From Dyadobacter linearis (lineage in GTDB: Bacteria; Bacteroidota; Bacteroidia; Cytophagales; Spirosomataceae): 64,000 bases of DNA. The stretch's first letter is position 1. Each line of letters begins with the position of its first letter. Where the stretch lies: assembly GCF_907165045.1 (NCBI RefSeq), contig NZ_CAJRAU010000005.1:310001-374000 (forward strand), in the 5' to 3' direction. This document shows positions 8,496-16,165 of this stretch, in pieces. The translations under genes and the position numbers were made by a program. The notes below the pieces were generated by a model that was not told the origin of the DNA, searched no databases, and worked only from the letters and a program-made list of their open reading frames with translations.

Positions 8496-8825
8496 CTACT
8501 GTCCTGATAACACCTGTATTTTATCGACGTATTGCTGCCTGGCTGCGGGATCCTGGTACTTTTTCATTTGCACAAAAATCTGGTTTTTGAGGTTGGTAAA
8601 TAGATAAGATTGGAAATTTTCCCTCGTTTCCAGATCCGACCGCTCTTCCCAGATCTTCTCAAATACATTCCGGATAACGAGCTCCGCTTCCTGGTCATCC
8701 TTTAAAATTACGGTACACAATTTGAATGCGGGAAGATGAAAATAGCCGCAAAGCTGCATGAATGCGGCTTCGTCTCCTTCGGTAATCCGATGTAAAATCT
8801 GTCGATCGGGGAAGTCCATAGTCAA
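8496..8825 (-). CDS. Sigma-70 region 2-like protein lacking region 4
   Basis: A 109-residue protein resembling the N-terminal half of ECF sigma factors: an initial ILHRITEGDEAAFMQLCGYF helix, a middle segment with the sigma-2 pattern VIRNVFEKIWEERSDL, and a C-terminal FQSYLFTNLKNQIFVQMKKY. It ends at VDKIQVLSGQ, where an ECF sigma would enter the linker to region 4 (-35 recognition). I see no region 4 in the 118 bases downstream. It starts 25 bases after the DapA-like gene's stop and is probably cotranscribed. It could be a free-standing sigma-2 regulator, an anti-activator, or a degraded sigma factor; function is unknown. Confidence 0.7.
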   Translation of the reverse strand: MTMDFPDRQILHRITEGDEAAFMQLCGYFHLPAFKLCTVILKDDQEAELVIRNVFEKIWEERSDLETRENFQSYLFTNLKNQIFVQMKKYQDPAARQQYVDKIQVLSGQ

Positions 8826-8849
8826 ATTGTTTGTGTGTATGCTAATCCT

Positions 8850-9827
8850 TCATTTCACCTGGCTCACCAGATTACCCTTGAATATATTCCTGATTCCCAG
8901 CTCATTTTGCAACGTTTCCACTTCTTCAAGAAGCTGATCCGCCCGGTGCTTAATATCTTCCGTCAATTCATCCACCTCTCTTCTGGTATAGGTCGAAATT
9001 GGAAAACCTCTTTTTTGCAGACAATATTTAGCGATTACAGGATAGGCAGTATGTACGATTTCCATCGAATCCACGAAAAATTCCTGCACCTTCTTTACAT
9101 CATCTGCTCGCTCCGCATTGTCGTAATTCTCACAGATCCACACGACCAGCTCGGGATAAATATTTCCCTGAATGCAGGATAATCCGGCCGCACCTGCATT
9201 GAGCGAGGCGACCGCATTCACCATGTAAGCATCGTATAACCCAAACTTAAAACCCTGCGTAACCTCGATCCGACGAATCACTTCCTGAATATCCAGGCAG
9301 GTATCCTTATGATAAATCACACGCCCAGTTCGTACCAGCTCTGCAAGTAATGCACTATCTATCAAACGCTTATATGGTACCGGACATTCATAAAATCCGA
9401 GCGGGATGTTTTCAGTAAGGGATATTAACTTTCTGGCTTGCCAGGCAAAAACAGAATCCGGCTCATTTTCATCTGCCAATAAACCCGTGATTACGATAAC
9501 GGCATCAACACCGGTATCGTATATACGTTTAACGTATTCCGCTTGCTCCTCAACGGCTCCTCCAAATGTGCCCGTTGCAACCACTGGTACCCTTCCTGCA
9601 ACTTGCGTCACTACCGTAGCAGTAACTTCCAGTCTTTCGGATTCACTCAGTTCGAACATTTCGCTCGACAAACAGTTTGCGAAAAGTCCTGCTGCGCCTG
9701 CGTCGAGGTACATTTCGGTCAGCATTTTCAAACCTTCAAAATCAACCTTTCCTGATTCAAGGAATGGCGTGAGCATTACGGGAATAAATCCCTTTGGAAG
9801 CGAAGAGGAGAGTTTCGTGGCCGTCAT
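8850..9827 (-). CDS. DapA/NanA-family class I aldolase-lyase
   Basis: A 325-residue TIM-barrel enzyme of the dihydrodipicolinate synthase/N-acetylneuraminate lyase superfamily, which forms a Schiff base with pyruvate-like substrates. The N terminus GFIPVMLTPF is typical. The Schiff-base Lys is in VIYHKDTC and the partner Tyr in GFYECPVPYKR. The pyruvate-binding GTSGE-type motif is replaced by FANCLSSEMFELS, so this is not a standard DapA. Position 70 bases downstream of a sodium:solute symporter suggests a catabolic role (sialic acid or another keto-sugar acid), which is an inference. A sigma-like gene follows after 24 bases. Confidence 0.85.
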   Translation of the reverse strand: MTATKLSSSLPKGFIPVMLTPFLESGKVDFEGLKMLTEMYLDAGAAGLFANCLSSEMFELSESERLEVTATVVTQVAGRVPVVATGTFGGAVEEQAEYVKRIYDTGVDAVIVITGLLADENEPDSVFAWQARKLISLTENIPLGFYECPVPYKRLIDSALLAELVRTGRVIYHKDTCLDIQEVIRRIEVTQGFKFGLYDAYMVNAVASLNAGAAGLSCIQGNIYPELVVWICENYDNAERADDVKKVQEFFVDSMEIVHTAYPVIAKYCLQKRGFPISTYTRREVDELTEDIKHRADQLLEEVETLQNELGIRNIFKGNLVSQVK

Positions 9828-9897
9828 AATAAAATGCTTTAAGAATATAATGTTGAGTAAAAAACATCGGCAAAACCAACCGGATGAAAACGATTTC

Positions 9898-11478
9898 TTA
9901 ATTATCCAAAACCATTTCCTTTTCGATTGATGTCGGCTTTCTCAGTTTTGTCAGCAGCAGACCGATCAGGAAAATAGTAAGTGTTCCTACCACCATGATC
10001 ATATTTTGATGGAGCGGATTGCGCAGAAAAGCATATTCGTCGGGCAGTTGATTCGAAAATGTCATCCAGATAATGACAGCAATTCCAATCAGCGTTGCAG
10101 TCAAAGCTTCCGCGTTTTTTGTTTGTCTTGAAATAATTCCCAGCAGGAACAAACCGAGCATTCCACCCGCGAAAATCCCAGAAAGCATCCACCACACGTC
10201 CAGCACACTTTTCACACCAATCATCGCAATGCCTGTAATCATCCCAAGCAGCCCGAAAACTGTGGTAGCAATGTAAAGCAGCCGAAGTGATTCTTTTGAA
10301 GTGAGATCCGATTTAATGTACTTCTGATAAATATCAATTGAAAAAACGGTCGCAGAAGCATTCATTCCTGAACTGATCGTACTCATCGCCGCCGACATAA
10401 TAGCTGCAATAATGAGCCCCAGCAGCCCAACAGGCACTTTGTTAACCATAAAATGCGGCATTACCTTGTCGCCGTAATCGCCGGGAGTCAGTGTCGCGGC
10501 CAGATTACTGATCGCAGCCTGTGTCCCGCCTGGTAGCCGTTCGGCGGCAACCTGCATTTTGATCGTTTCAAGCAGTGCAGGCTCACTTTGATAATAGGCG
10601 TAAAGACATGAACCGAGGAAAAAGAATATGAGCGAAACCGGCAGATAAAGGTATACGCACAGCCAAACCGAGCCGGCCGCTTCCTTCACTGACGTAGTGG
10701 TATGGTAGCGCTGCACGTAATTCTGGTCCATTCCAAAATTATTAAGGTTCATGAAAAACCCGTACAGAAGCACGACCCAAAACGAGGATTGTGTGAAATC
10801 AGGCGCGAAACTACCCAGGCTAAATTTCCCCTCCGCATTTCCGACTGTCATAATTTTGGATAAGCCGCCTTCCATTCCGTCAACAACCAGATAAAGGATA
10901 ACCAGCGCACCGACCGTTTTAATCACGCCCTGCACAACCTCAGTCCAGATAACCGCCTCCATTCCGCCCATTACCGTGTACAAGACAATGCAAACCCCGA
11001 CAACCACCATTATTGTGGACATGTCGTAGCCGGTCAACGCTTGGAGACTTAATGCGATTCCAAAGAAAATCGAACCCATGCGGGCTAACTGCGTCAATAA
11101 AAAGCAGGCTACTGCGTAAGTCCTGGCCCAGGCCCCAAACCGGTGTTCGAGATGGGTATAAGCTGAAACTGCGCCCGTACTTCTGTAAAATGGAATGAAA
11201 AACTTCGTCGCAACCCAGGCTGCAAGTGGCATCGACAAGCTAAAAACGAATGAATTCCAGTTGCTGCCAAAAGCTTTTCCAGGAACCCCCAGAAATGTAT
11301 TGCTGCTTAAAAATGTCGCGTAAATACTGATACCGATCGCCCAGCCCGGAATTTTACCGGAAGCTTTGGTGAATTGGTCCGCAGTCGTGTTTTTTCTGGA
11401 AAAATATATCCCGACACCGACCATTCCTGCCAGATAGGCTATTACAATGAAAAGATCAAGGAAGGGTAAGGATTTCAT
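9898..11478 (-). CDS. Sodium:solute symporter (SSS family)
   Basis: A 526-residue inner-membrane symporter with about 13-14 hydrophobic segments. SSS hallmarks include the N-terminal FSRKNTTADQFTKASGKIPGW, the GNTF-like SSNTFLGVPG segment, and the AAIMSAAMSTISSGMNASATVF region, equivalent to the Na+-binding core of TM8. It imports a solute with Na+; the neighbouring DapA/NanA-like lyase suggests a sugar acid such as N-acetylneuraminate, but sequence alone does not fix the substrate. It is the first gene of a probable minus-strand unit (symporter, lyase, sigma-like). Confidence 0.92.
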   Translation of the reverse strand: MKSLPFLDLFIVIAYLAGMVGVGIYFSRKNTTADQFTKASGKIPGWAIGISIYATFLSSNTFLGVPGKAFGSNWNSFVFSLSMPLAAWVATKFFIPFYRSTGAVSAYTHLEHRFGAWARTYAVACFLLTQLARMGSIFFGIALSLQALTGYDMSTIMVVVGVCIVLYTVMGGMEAVIWTEVVQGVIKTVGALVILYLVVDGMEGGLSKIMTVGNAEGKFSLGSFAPDFTQSSFWVVLLYGFFMNLNNFGMDQNYVQRYHTTTSVKEAAGSVWLCVYLYLPVSLIFFFLGSCLYAYYQSEPALLETIKMQVAAERLPGGTQAAISNLAATLTPGDYGDKVMPHFMVNKVPVGLLGLIIAAIMSAAMSTISSGMNASATVFSIDIYQKYIKSDLTSKESLRLLYIATTVFGLLGMITGIAMIGVKSVLDVWWMLSGIFAGGMLGLFLLGIISRQTKNAEALTATLIGIAVIIWMTFSNQLPDEYAFLRNPLHQNMIMVVGTLTIFLIGLLLTKLRKPTSIEKEMVLDN

Positions 11479-11603
11479 TCTATTTTTAGATCAAGTAGAA
11501 CTTTACCACAAAGAAACAGGATGAAGTCAATGATTCTATATGGTTTCGTATCGTATTATTGTACGATCTTATCAAAATAGACAATTGTTTTCGAAGTTCC
11601 GGG

Positions 11604-12290
11604 CTACTTCTTTACTATTTTCTTTTCCTTAAAGAAATAGCCGATACCGACTGTTGAAACGATGATCAGCACGATCAATATAATCTTGGTTGCCAGTCCT
11701 TCATTGGGATGTTCGAGCAGATAGCGAATATCCTGCGCCTCTTTTCCCGCCCACACAGCAAGTACAGTCCGCGGGATCATCCCCAAAGTGCCGCCCGCAA
11801 GTACCTGCTTGAAGCGGGCGCCTGCCATTGCGAAAAACAGATTGGTGATCGCAAAAGGCAATACAGGTGACAGTTTTGCGAAGAATATCAGCCGCAGTTC
11901 ATTCTTATAAAACCGGCCGAGCATGGTTCCTACCTGCGGATAAACCCGAGTTAAATGTTCCCTGATAGACGTGGCGTGGAGGTAGCGGGCCGAAATATAG
12001 ATCAGTGCGATTGCGCCCAGATTCATTCCGAAAAGCATTGGTATTGAACTCCAACCCAAAAAATAACCGTAAACCAGCGCTACAAATGTGGGCGGAGTGA
12101 GTGCCAGTGAAGATGCGATTGTCAGTGCCAACGTGATTCCAAGCCACCATTCAAATGGCATTTCACGCAGCATTTTCTCGTGATTAATAGCCCAGGCAGT
12201 AAGAAGCGAGGTGGTTAATAGCGGAACTACCGTCATCAGCACACTGATAACTACTGGTAATGAAAACCGTTTCGGTGCAGACTTTTCCAA
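11604..12290 (-). CDS. TVP38/TMEM64 family (VTT domain) membrane protein
   Basis: A 228-residue inner-membrane protein of the DedA/VTT superfamily, members of which have been linked to lipid flipping. It has about six hydrophobic segments; the conserved core is visible as TFVALVYGYFLGW with the adjoining GMNLGAIALIYISARYL, and the re-entrant region as KLSPVLPFAITNLFFAMAGARFK. It ends in a lysine-rich tail. The only plausible start is TTG at 12290, since the first ATG would remove the first transmembrane segment. It is divergent from metB across 141 bases. Confidence 0.88.
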   Translation of the reverse strand: MEKSAPKRFSLPVVISVLMTVVPLLTTSLLTAWAINHEKMLREMPFEWWLGITLALTIASSLALTPPTFVALVYGYFLGWSSIPMLFGMNLGAIALIYISARYLHATSIREHLTRVYPQVGTMLGRFYKNELRLIFFAKLSPVLPFAITNLFFAMAGARFKQVLAGGTLGMIPRTVLAVWAGKEAQDIRYLLEHPNEGLATKIILIVLIIVSTVGIGYFFKEKKIVKK

Positions 12291-12352
12291 GGATAATATT
12301 GTGCTTTATATGCTCTCCCGCCACTTGAATAACCACTTGTTTAGGTAAAAGG

Positions 12353-12387
12353 TTTTTTATAACCTTACCTCCAACACGATTTACCCT
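12353..12387 (+). promoter_or_regulatory. Possible folded leader upstream of metB
   Basis: GGTAAAAGGTT can pair with AACCTTACC (12361-12369) around a short T-rich loop, and GGTAAA can alternatively pair with TTTACC (12382-12387). Competing hairpins 45-80 bases before the metB start codon could be regulatory. No SAM-riboswitch core is recognised. Confidence 0.3.
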
Positions 12388-12431
12388 AATTTTTTCGACA
12401 TCAACAAGCTTCTGGCAAAATACAATTCTCA

Positions 12432-13571
12432 ATGAAATTCGGAACAAAAGCAATACACGCGGGCGTAGCACCTGACCCTTCCACCGGTGCTATTATGACG
12501 CCGATTTACCAGACTTCTACCTACGTGCAAGAAAGTCCGGGCAAACACAAGGGTTATGAATATTCAAGAACACATAACCCTACGAGAACAGCTCTGCAAC
12601 AGGCACTTGCGGCACTCGAAAACGGAGAATATGGTATCTGTTTCGCTTCCGGCATGGCGGCAACCGATGCAGTGCTCCGATTATTTCGACCTGGCGACGA
12701 GATCATTGTCACCAACGATATTTACGGCGGTACCTATCGCATTATGAAGCGCATTTACGAGGGTTATGGTCTGGTTTTCAACTTCATAGATATGTCAGAC
12801 CCTGCCAATGTAGTACAGGCGATCACCGACAATACTAAAATGGTGTGGGTTGAAACGCCGACTAACCCGCTGCTTAGAATTATCGATATTGAACAAGTTG
12901 CGGGTATCTGCAAAGCGAGCGGCGTACTTTGTGTGGTAGATAACACTTTTGCATCCCCCTATTTGCAAAATCCACTGGATATGGGAGCGGATATTGTCAT
13001 GCATTCGGTTACTAAATACCTGGGCGGGCATTCGGACACGGTCATGGGGGCGCTGATCACCAGCGACGCGGAGCTTGCAAAACAACTTGCATTTATCCAG
13101 AATGCGGCTGGTGCGGTACCGGGACCGCAGGATTGTTTTTTGGTATTAAGAGGAATAAAAACGCTGCATATCCGGATGCAGCGACATTGCGAAAATGCCT
13201 CGACCATAGCAAAATGGCTGACCGCACATCCCAAAGTAGCGACCGTGTATTATCCCGGCTTGCTCTCTCATCCCGGACACGAACTGGCCAAAAAGCAGAT
13301 GAAGGATTTCGGGGGAATGCTTTCTTTTGAGTTAAAAGGAGACAATTATGAAGAAGCAGTGGCTGCGATGGAACGTTTGAAACTGTTTTCACTGGGTGAA
13401 TCGCTGGGTGGCGTCGAGTCACTTTGTACGCATCCCGCGAGCATGACGCATGCGAGTATTCCAAAAGAAGAAAGAGAAAAGGTAGGTTTGAAAGATACGC
13501 TGATCCGCTTGAGTGTAGGTATTGAAGACGTGGAAGATCTGATCGAAGACCTGAAACAGGCGATCGGTTGA
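12432..13571 (+). CDS. metB: Cystathionine gamma-synthase/gamma-lyase (PLP enzyme)
   Basis: A 379-residue Cys/Met-metabolism PLP enzyme of normal length. Visible motifs are YSRTHNPTR (substrate and phosphate contacts), ASGMAATDAVL (PLP ring), VVDNTFASPYLQNP (Asp to PLP nitrogen) and HSVTKYLGGHSD, whose Lys binds PLP. The C-terminal SLGGVESLCTHPASMTH segment is typical of gamma-synthases and gamma-lyases, which differ only subtly. The metB symbol is therefore the most likely one, not certain. It acts in methionine/cysteine interconversion in the cytoplasm. DUF3127 follows but has its own promoter. Confidence 0.9.
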   Translation: MKFGTKAIHAGVAPDPSTGAIMTPIYQTSTYVQESPGKHKGYEYSRTHNPTRTALQQALAALENGEYGICFASGMAATDAVLRLFRPGDEIIVTNDIYGGTYRIMKRIYEGYGLVFNFIDMSDPANVVQAITDNTKMVWVETPTNPLLRIIDIEQVAGICKASGVLCVVDNTFASPYLQNPLDMGADIVMHSVTKYLGGHSDTVMGALITSDAELAKQLAFIQNAAGAVPGPQDCFLVLRGIKTLHIRMQRHCENASTIAKWLTAHPKVATVYYPGLLSHPGHELAKKQMKDFGGMLSFELKGDNYEEAVAAMERLKLFSLGESLGGVESLCTHPASMTHASIPKEEREKVGLKDTLIRLSVGIEDVEDLIEDLKQAIG

Positions 13572-13581
13572 AAGGATCAGC

Positions 13582-13612
13582 TTGGCATTCCATAGCAAAA
13601 ATCTTACTTTTG
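13582..13612 (+). promoter_or_regulatory. Promoter of the DUF3127 gene
   Basis: TTG at 13582-13584 and TACTTTTG at 13605-13612 are 20 bases apart, the Bacteroidota -33/-7 arrangement. The spacer length and -7 box are identical to those before tRNA-Gln. Start codon 36 bases downstream. Confidence 0.75.
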
Positions 13613-13648
13613 AAATCGCATTTTCAAACACTAAAAATCAAAATATAA

Positions 13649-13993
13649 ATGGAATTAACGGGAACAGTGATCGCTTTGCTTCCTGAGGTGACCGGACAAG
13701 GCAAGAACGGAATGTGGCGCAAACAGGAATTTATCCTTGAAATACCTTCTCAATATCCCAAGAAAGTCTGTATCTCCCTCTGGGGCGACAAAATTGACCA
13801 GGCTGACTTGCAGATAAATGATTCGGTAACTGCCTCCATCGACGTGGAAAGCCGCGAGTATAATTCGCGCTGGTACACAGAAGTAAAGGCGTGGAAAGTT
13901 GACAAGAGCGGCGGCGGCGCACCTTCGTCGGGAAACAGCCCGCTTCCTCCTGTAACTACTTTCAGTGAAGATTCGGACGATCTGCCATTTTAA
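13649..13993 (+). CDS. DUF3127 protein with SSB-like acidic C-terminal tip
   Basis: A 114-residue Bacteroidota protein whose predicted fold is OB-like. The DUF3127 core covers about residues 1-88 (start MELTGTVIALLPEVTG, middle KKVCISLWGDKI, end EYNSRWYTEVKAWKV). A Gly/Ser/Pro-rich linker follows, then the tip EDSDDLPF. That tip resembles the DDDIPF/DDLPF tail by which single-stranded DNA-binding protein recruits repair and replication enzymes. A role in ssDNA handling is inferred from this tail and fold class only. It has its own promoter and a strong bidirectional terminator. Confidence 0.88.
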   Translation: MELTGTVIALLPEVTGQGKNGMWRKQEFILEIPSQYPKKVCISLWGDKIDQADLQINDSVTASIDVESREYNSRWYTEVKAWKVDKSGGGAPSSGNSPLPPVTTFSEDSDDLPF

Positions 13994-14005
13994 TCTCCGC
14001 TGAAT

Positions 14006-14053
14006 AAAGCAAATAAGCCGGTGGGACAATAGTCTCGCCGGCTTATTTGCTTT
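14006..14053. terminator. Bidirectional terminator between DUF3127 and AlbA_2 genes
   Basis: A perfect 16-bp inverted repeat (AAAGCAAATAAGCCGG with its complement at 14038-14053) encloses a 16-nt loop. The right arm includes two of the three bases of the TAA stop codon of the convergent AlbA_2 gene. Confidence 0.8.
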
Positions 14054-14705
14054 AATGGGATTGATAAGTCATCGACATAGTGAACTTATCGATCATTTCC
14101 TGCGGATGCACATCGAGGATCCTCGCCAGCACCATTACTACCAGCGTATTTGACGCGATTTTTCTTGGAATACCTGCCACAGTCGCAAACAGATCCACGG
14201 TAACCGACTGCTTTTCATCGAGCAGCTTCATCAGTTTCTGTTCCTTGTCTCCGTATTGAAAGCGAATATCCCGCTCTCCGCGCCCGCGCCGCATTATTTC
14301 CTTCATTTCTCGGCTGGCTTGGAGGGATTTATCCTCAACGCGGATGTAAGCCTGCTTCGCACCCGAATCGTCGACCACATAATGCGGTTTGTCGACGCTT
14401 CTGGGAATGGTCAGGATCAGCACCTCACGATCCGTGGTCACTGCAACCCGCTCTTTTTTGTAGCTTATTTTGGGGAAAATGTATTTGTCGATTGCGCGGC
14501 TGAGCGTAAACTCATCTTCATCTGCGTCTTTCAGCCCTTTGATGGTTTTATCGTCACCAACTCCGACAAACAGTTTGCCGCCGCCGCTATTGGCGAAAGC
14601 GACAACTTCGCGGACAATCTTCTCGGGATGACTGGATTTCAGTTTGAATTCCACATGCTCACCCTCGCCCCTCTTTACCAGTTCTTTTAACAATCGAAGT
14701 TCCAT
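14052..14705 (-). CDS. AlbA_2 (Schlafen/divergent AAA_4) domain protein
   Basis: A 217-residue protein with the AlbA_2 putative nucleic-acid/ATP-binding domain in the N-terminal ~120 residues: EHVEFKLKSSHPEKIVREVVAFANS, then GGGKLFVGVGDDKTIKGL. The C-terminal ~80 residues (KLMKLLDEKQSVTVDLFATVAGIPRKIASNTLV) look like a winged-helix DNA-binding segment. Such proteins are often annotated as transcriptional regulators or helicase-like, and the true function is unknown. ATG 14705 overlaps a TAA in another frame (TAATG); the preceding short reading frame has no start codon. Confidence 0.82.
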   Translation of the reverse strand: MELRLLKELVKRGEGEHVEFKLKSSHPEKIVREVVAFANSGGGKLFVGVGDDKTIKGLKDADEDEFTLSRAIDKYIFPKISYKKERVAVTTDREVLILTIPRSVDKPHYVVDDSGAKQAYIRVEDKSLQASREMKEIMRRGRGERDIRFQYGDKEQKLMKLLDEKQSVTVDLFATVAGIPRKIASNTLVVMVLARILDVHPQEMIDKFTMSMTYQSH

Positions 14706-14854
14706 TAGTCGAATGGATTGATATCTGTGATGACAAACTCACCTTCGGTTATATCCTCGTCTCCCCTATCTTAACGCAAACAATTTACATTCGTTTTGCC
14801 GGATTAAAAAAATATTCGGGACGAGTTTCGTAAAAAAGCGGGCCTTATTTAAAC

Positions 14855-14885
14855 AAAAAACGACACCTTTTCAGTGTCGTTTTTC
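14855..14885 (-). terminator. Terminator after DUF2795 gene
   Basis: ACGACAC pairs with GTGTCGT around a 7-nt loop, with A and T runs on the two sides; minus-strand transcripts end in a U-rich tail. It directly abuts the DUF2795 stop codon. Confidence 0.85.
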
Positions 14886-15107
14886 TTAGTATTCGTCTTC
14901 GTTAAAAAAGAAATCATCTTTGGTGGGATAGTCGGGCCAAATCTCCTCAATGCTTTCATAAGGTTGACCATCGTCTTCCAGCTCCTGTAGGTTTTCAACT
15001 ACCTCTAACGGAGCGCCTGTTCTGATTGCAAAGTCAATTAGCTCGTCTTTGGTAGCTGGCCAAGGGGCATCTTCAAGGTACGATGCAAGTTCGAGAGTCC
15101 AGTACAT
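14886..15107 (-). CDS. DUF2795 domain-containing protein
   Basis: A 73-residue acidic cytoplasmic protein. The family signature is the N-terminal MYWTLELASYLEDAPWPATKDELIDFA, followed by a GAPLEVVENLQEL helix. The C terminus is strongly acidic (YESIEEIWPDYPTKDDFFFNEDEY). The family is common and unstudied. An exact TACTTTTG element lies 37 bases upstream and a hairpin terminator immediately downstream, so it is a single-gene unit. The 296 bases between it and cutC are AT-rich and contain no further gene that I can see. Confidence 0.88.
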   Translation of the reverse strand: MYWTLELASYLEDAPWPATKDELIDFAIRTGAPLEVVENLQELEDDGQPYESIEEIWPDYPTKDDFFFNEDEY

Positions 15108-15144
15108 AATGTTTTCGCCTATTAATAGTTACTTTACTTTTTTG

Positions 15145-15152
15145 CAAAAGTA
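15145..15152 (-). promoter_or_regulatory. Putative -7 element for DUF2795 gene
   Basis: The minus strand reads TACTTTTG, an exact TAnnTTTG match. It sits in a short palindrome (TACTTTT-TTGC-AAAAGTA), so a similar element faces the other way. No clean TTG is seen at -33. Confidence 0.5.
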
Positions 15153-15403
15153 AAAAATTTGACATCTTTTAAAAGCTTAAAGCGAAAAAAAACAAAAATA
15201 ATTGCTGATATAAAAACATTATTTTACTAACCTATATAACCAATTGTTTATCAACAGAATAGGCAAATCTGGTTTATCCAGAATTTTGTTTTGGATATAA
15301 ATGTATACCCTATTTCGTAGCGTGCAGCATCATTTATAATCTACCCCACCCTTTCCCTAAAACCTTTTTGTAAATTCCCGCTTCGTTTTCAAATACAAAT
15401 ATT

Positions 15404-16132
15404 ATGACCATTGAAGTTTGTGCCTATTCGCTTGAATCCTGTATTAATGCGCAGGCGGGCGGAGCCGGCAGGATAGAATTGTGCGGCGGCCTGGGCGAAG
15501 GCGGAACTACTCCAAGCGCCGGCCTTATCGAGATCGTTAAGCAACATATTGATATACCCGTTTATGTAATGATCCGGCCGAGGGGTGGCGATTTTGTTTA
15601 TGATTTTTTTGAAGAAGAAATCATGAGAAAAGACATTGACCTCGCTAAAAAACTGGGCGCAAACGGCGTGGTACTGGGCGTGCTCACTGCCGACGGTCAG
15701 GTAGATGTAGCCCGCACAAAAGCATTGGTTGAATATGCCGCGCCAATGAAAGTCACTTTCCACCGCGCATTCGACCTTACTCCGGATCCACACAAAGCAT
15801 TGAAAGCAGTAATAGCGACAGGCGCCGAACGAATATTGACCTCAGGCCAGCAACCTAATGCTCCTCAGGGTATTGAACTACTCGCAAGCTTATCAAAAGC
15901 CGCAGGTGGCGCGATTGAAATTATGGCTGGCGGTGGCGTGAATGCAGGTAACGCAGCCGAACTCGCAGCCGCCGGTGTGCATTCCCTGCACCTTACGGCC
16001 AAAGCGTTCCGGCCGGGAAGGCAAAAGTATTTCCCCGAAAACATTTCAATGGCCGGCGAATCGCCTGACGAGCGTTCCGTCTTGTATAGTGACCTGGGGT
16101 TGATAGAGGCTATTGTTCAAGTAGTTTCGTGA
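15404..16132 (+). CDS. cutC: Copper homeostasis protein CutC
   Basis: A 242-residue TIM-barrel protein of normal length. Family motifs: N-terminal EVCAYSLESCINAQAGGAGRIELCGGLGEGG with TTPSAG, YVMIRPRGGDFVY, the VTFHRAFDLTPD segment, and ERILTSGQ. CutC is linked to copper tolerance in several organisms, but its biochemical activity is unsettled; the metal role is by family name rather than from local context. The gene ends 33 bases before the penicillin acylase start, so cotranscription is possible. Confidence 0.95.
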   Translation: MTIEVCAYSLESCINAQAGGAGRIELCGGLGEGGTTPSAGLIEIVKQHIDIPVYVMIRPRGGDFVYDFFEEEIMRKDIDLAKKLGANGVVLGVLTADGQVDVARTKALVEYAAPMKVTFHRAFDLTPDPHKALKAVIATGAERILTSGQQPNAPQGIELLASLSKAAGGAIEIMAGGGVNAGNAAELAAAGVHSLHLTAKAFRPGRQKYFPENISMAGESPDERSVLYSDLGLIEAIVQVVS

Positions 16133-16165
16133 TTTAGCGCCTTTTTTTTAAAAGCTTCCCTCTCT

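Noticed and set aside
12291..12431. SAM riboswitch upstream of metB
   Set aside because: None of the conserved SAM-I or SAM-II core sequences could be found; only simple alternative hairpins are present.
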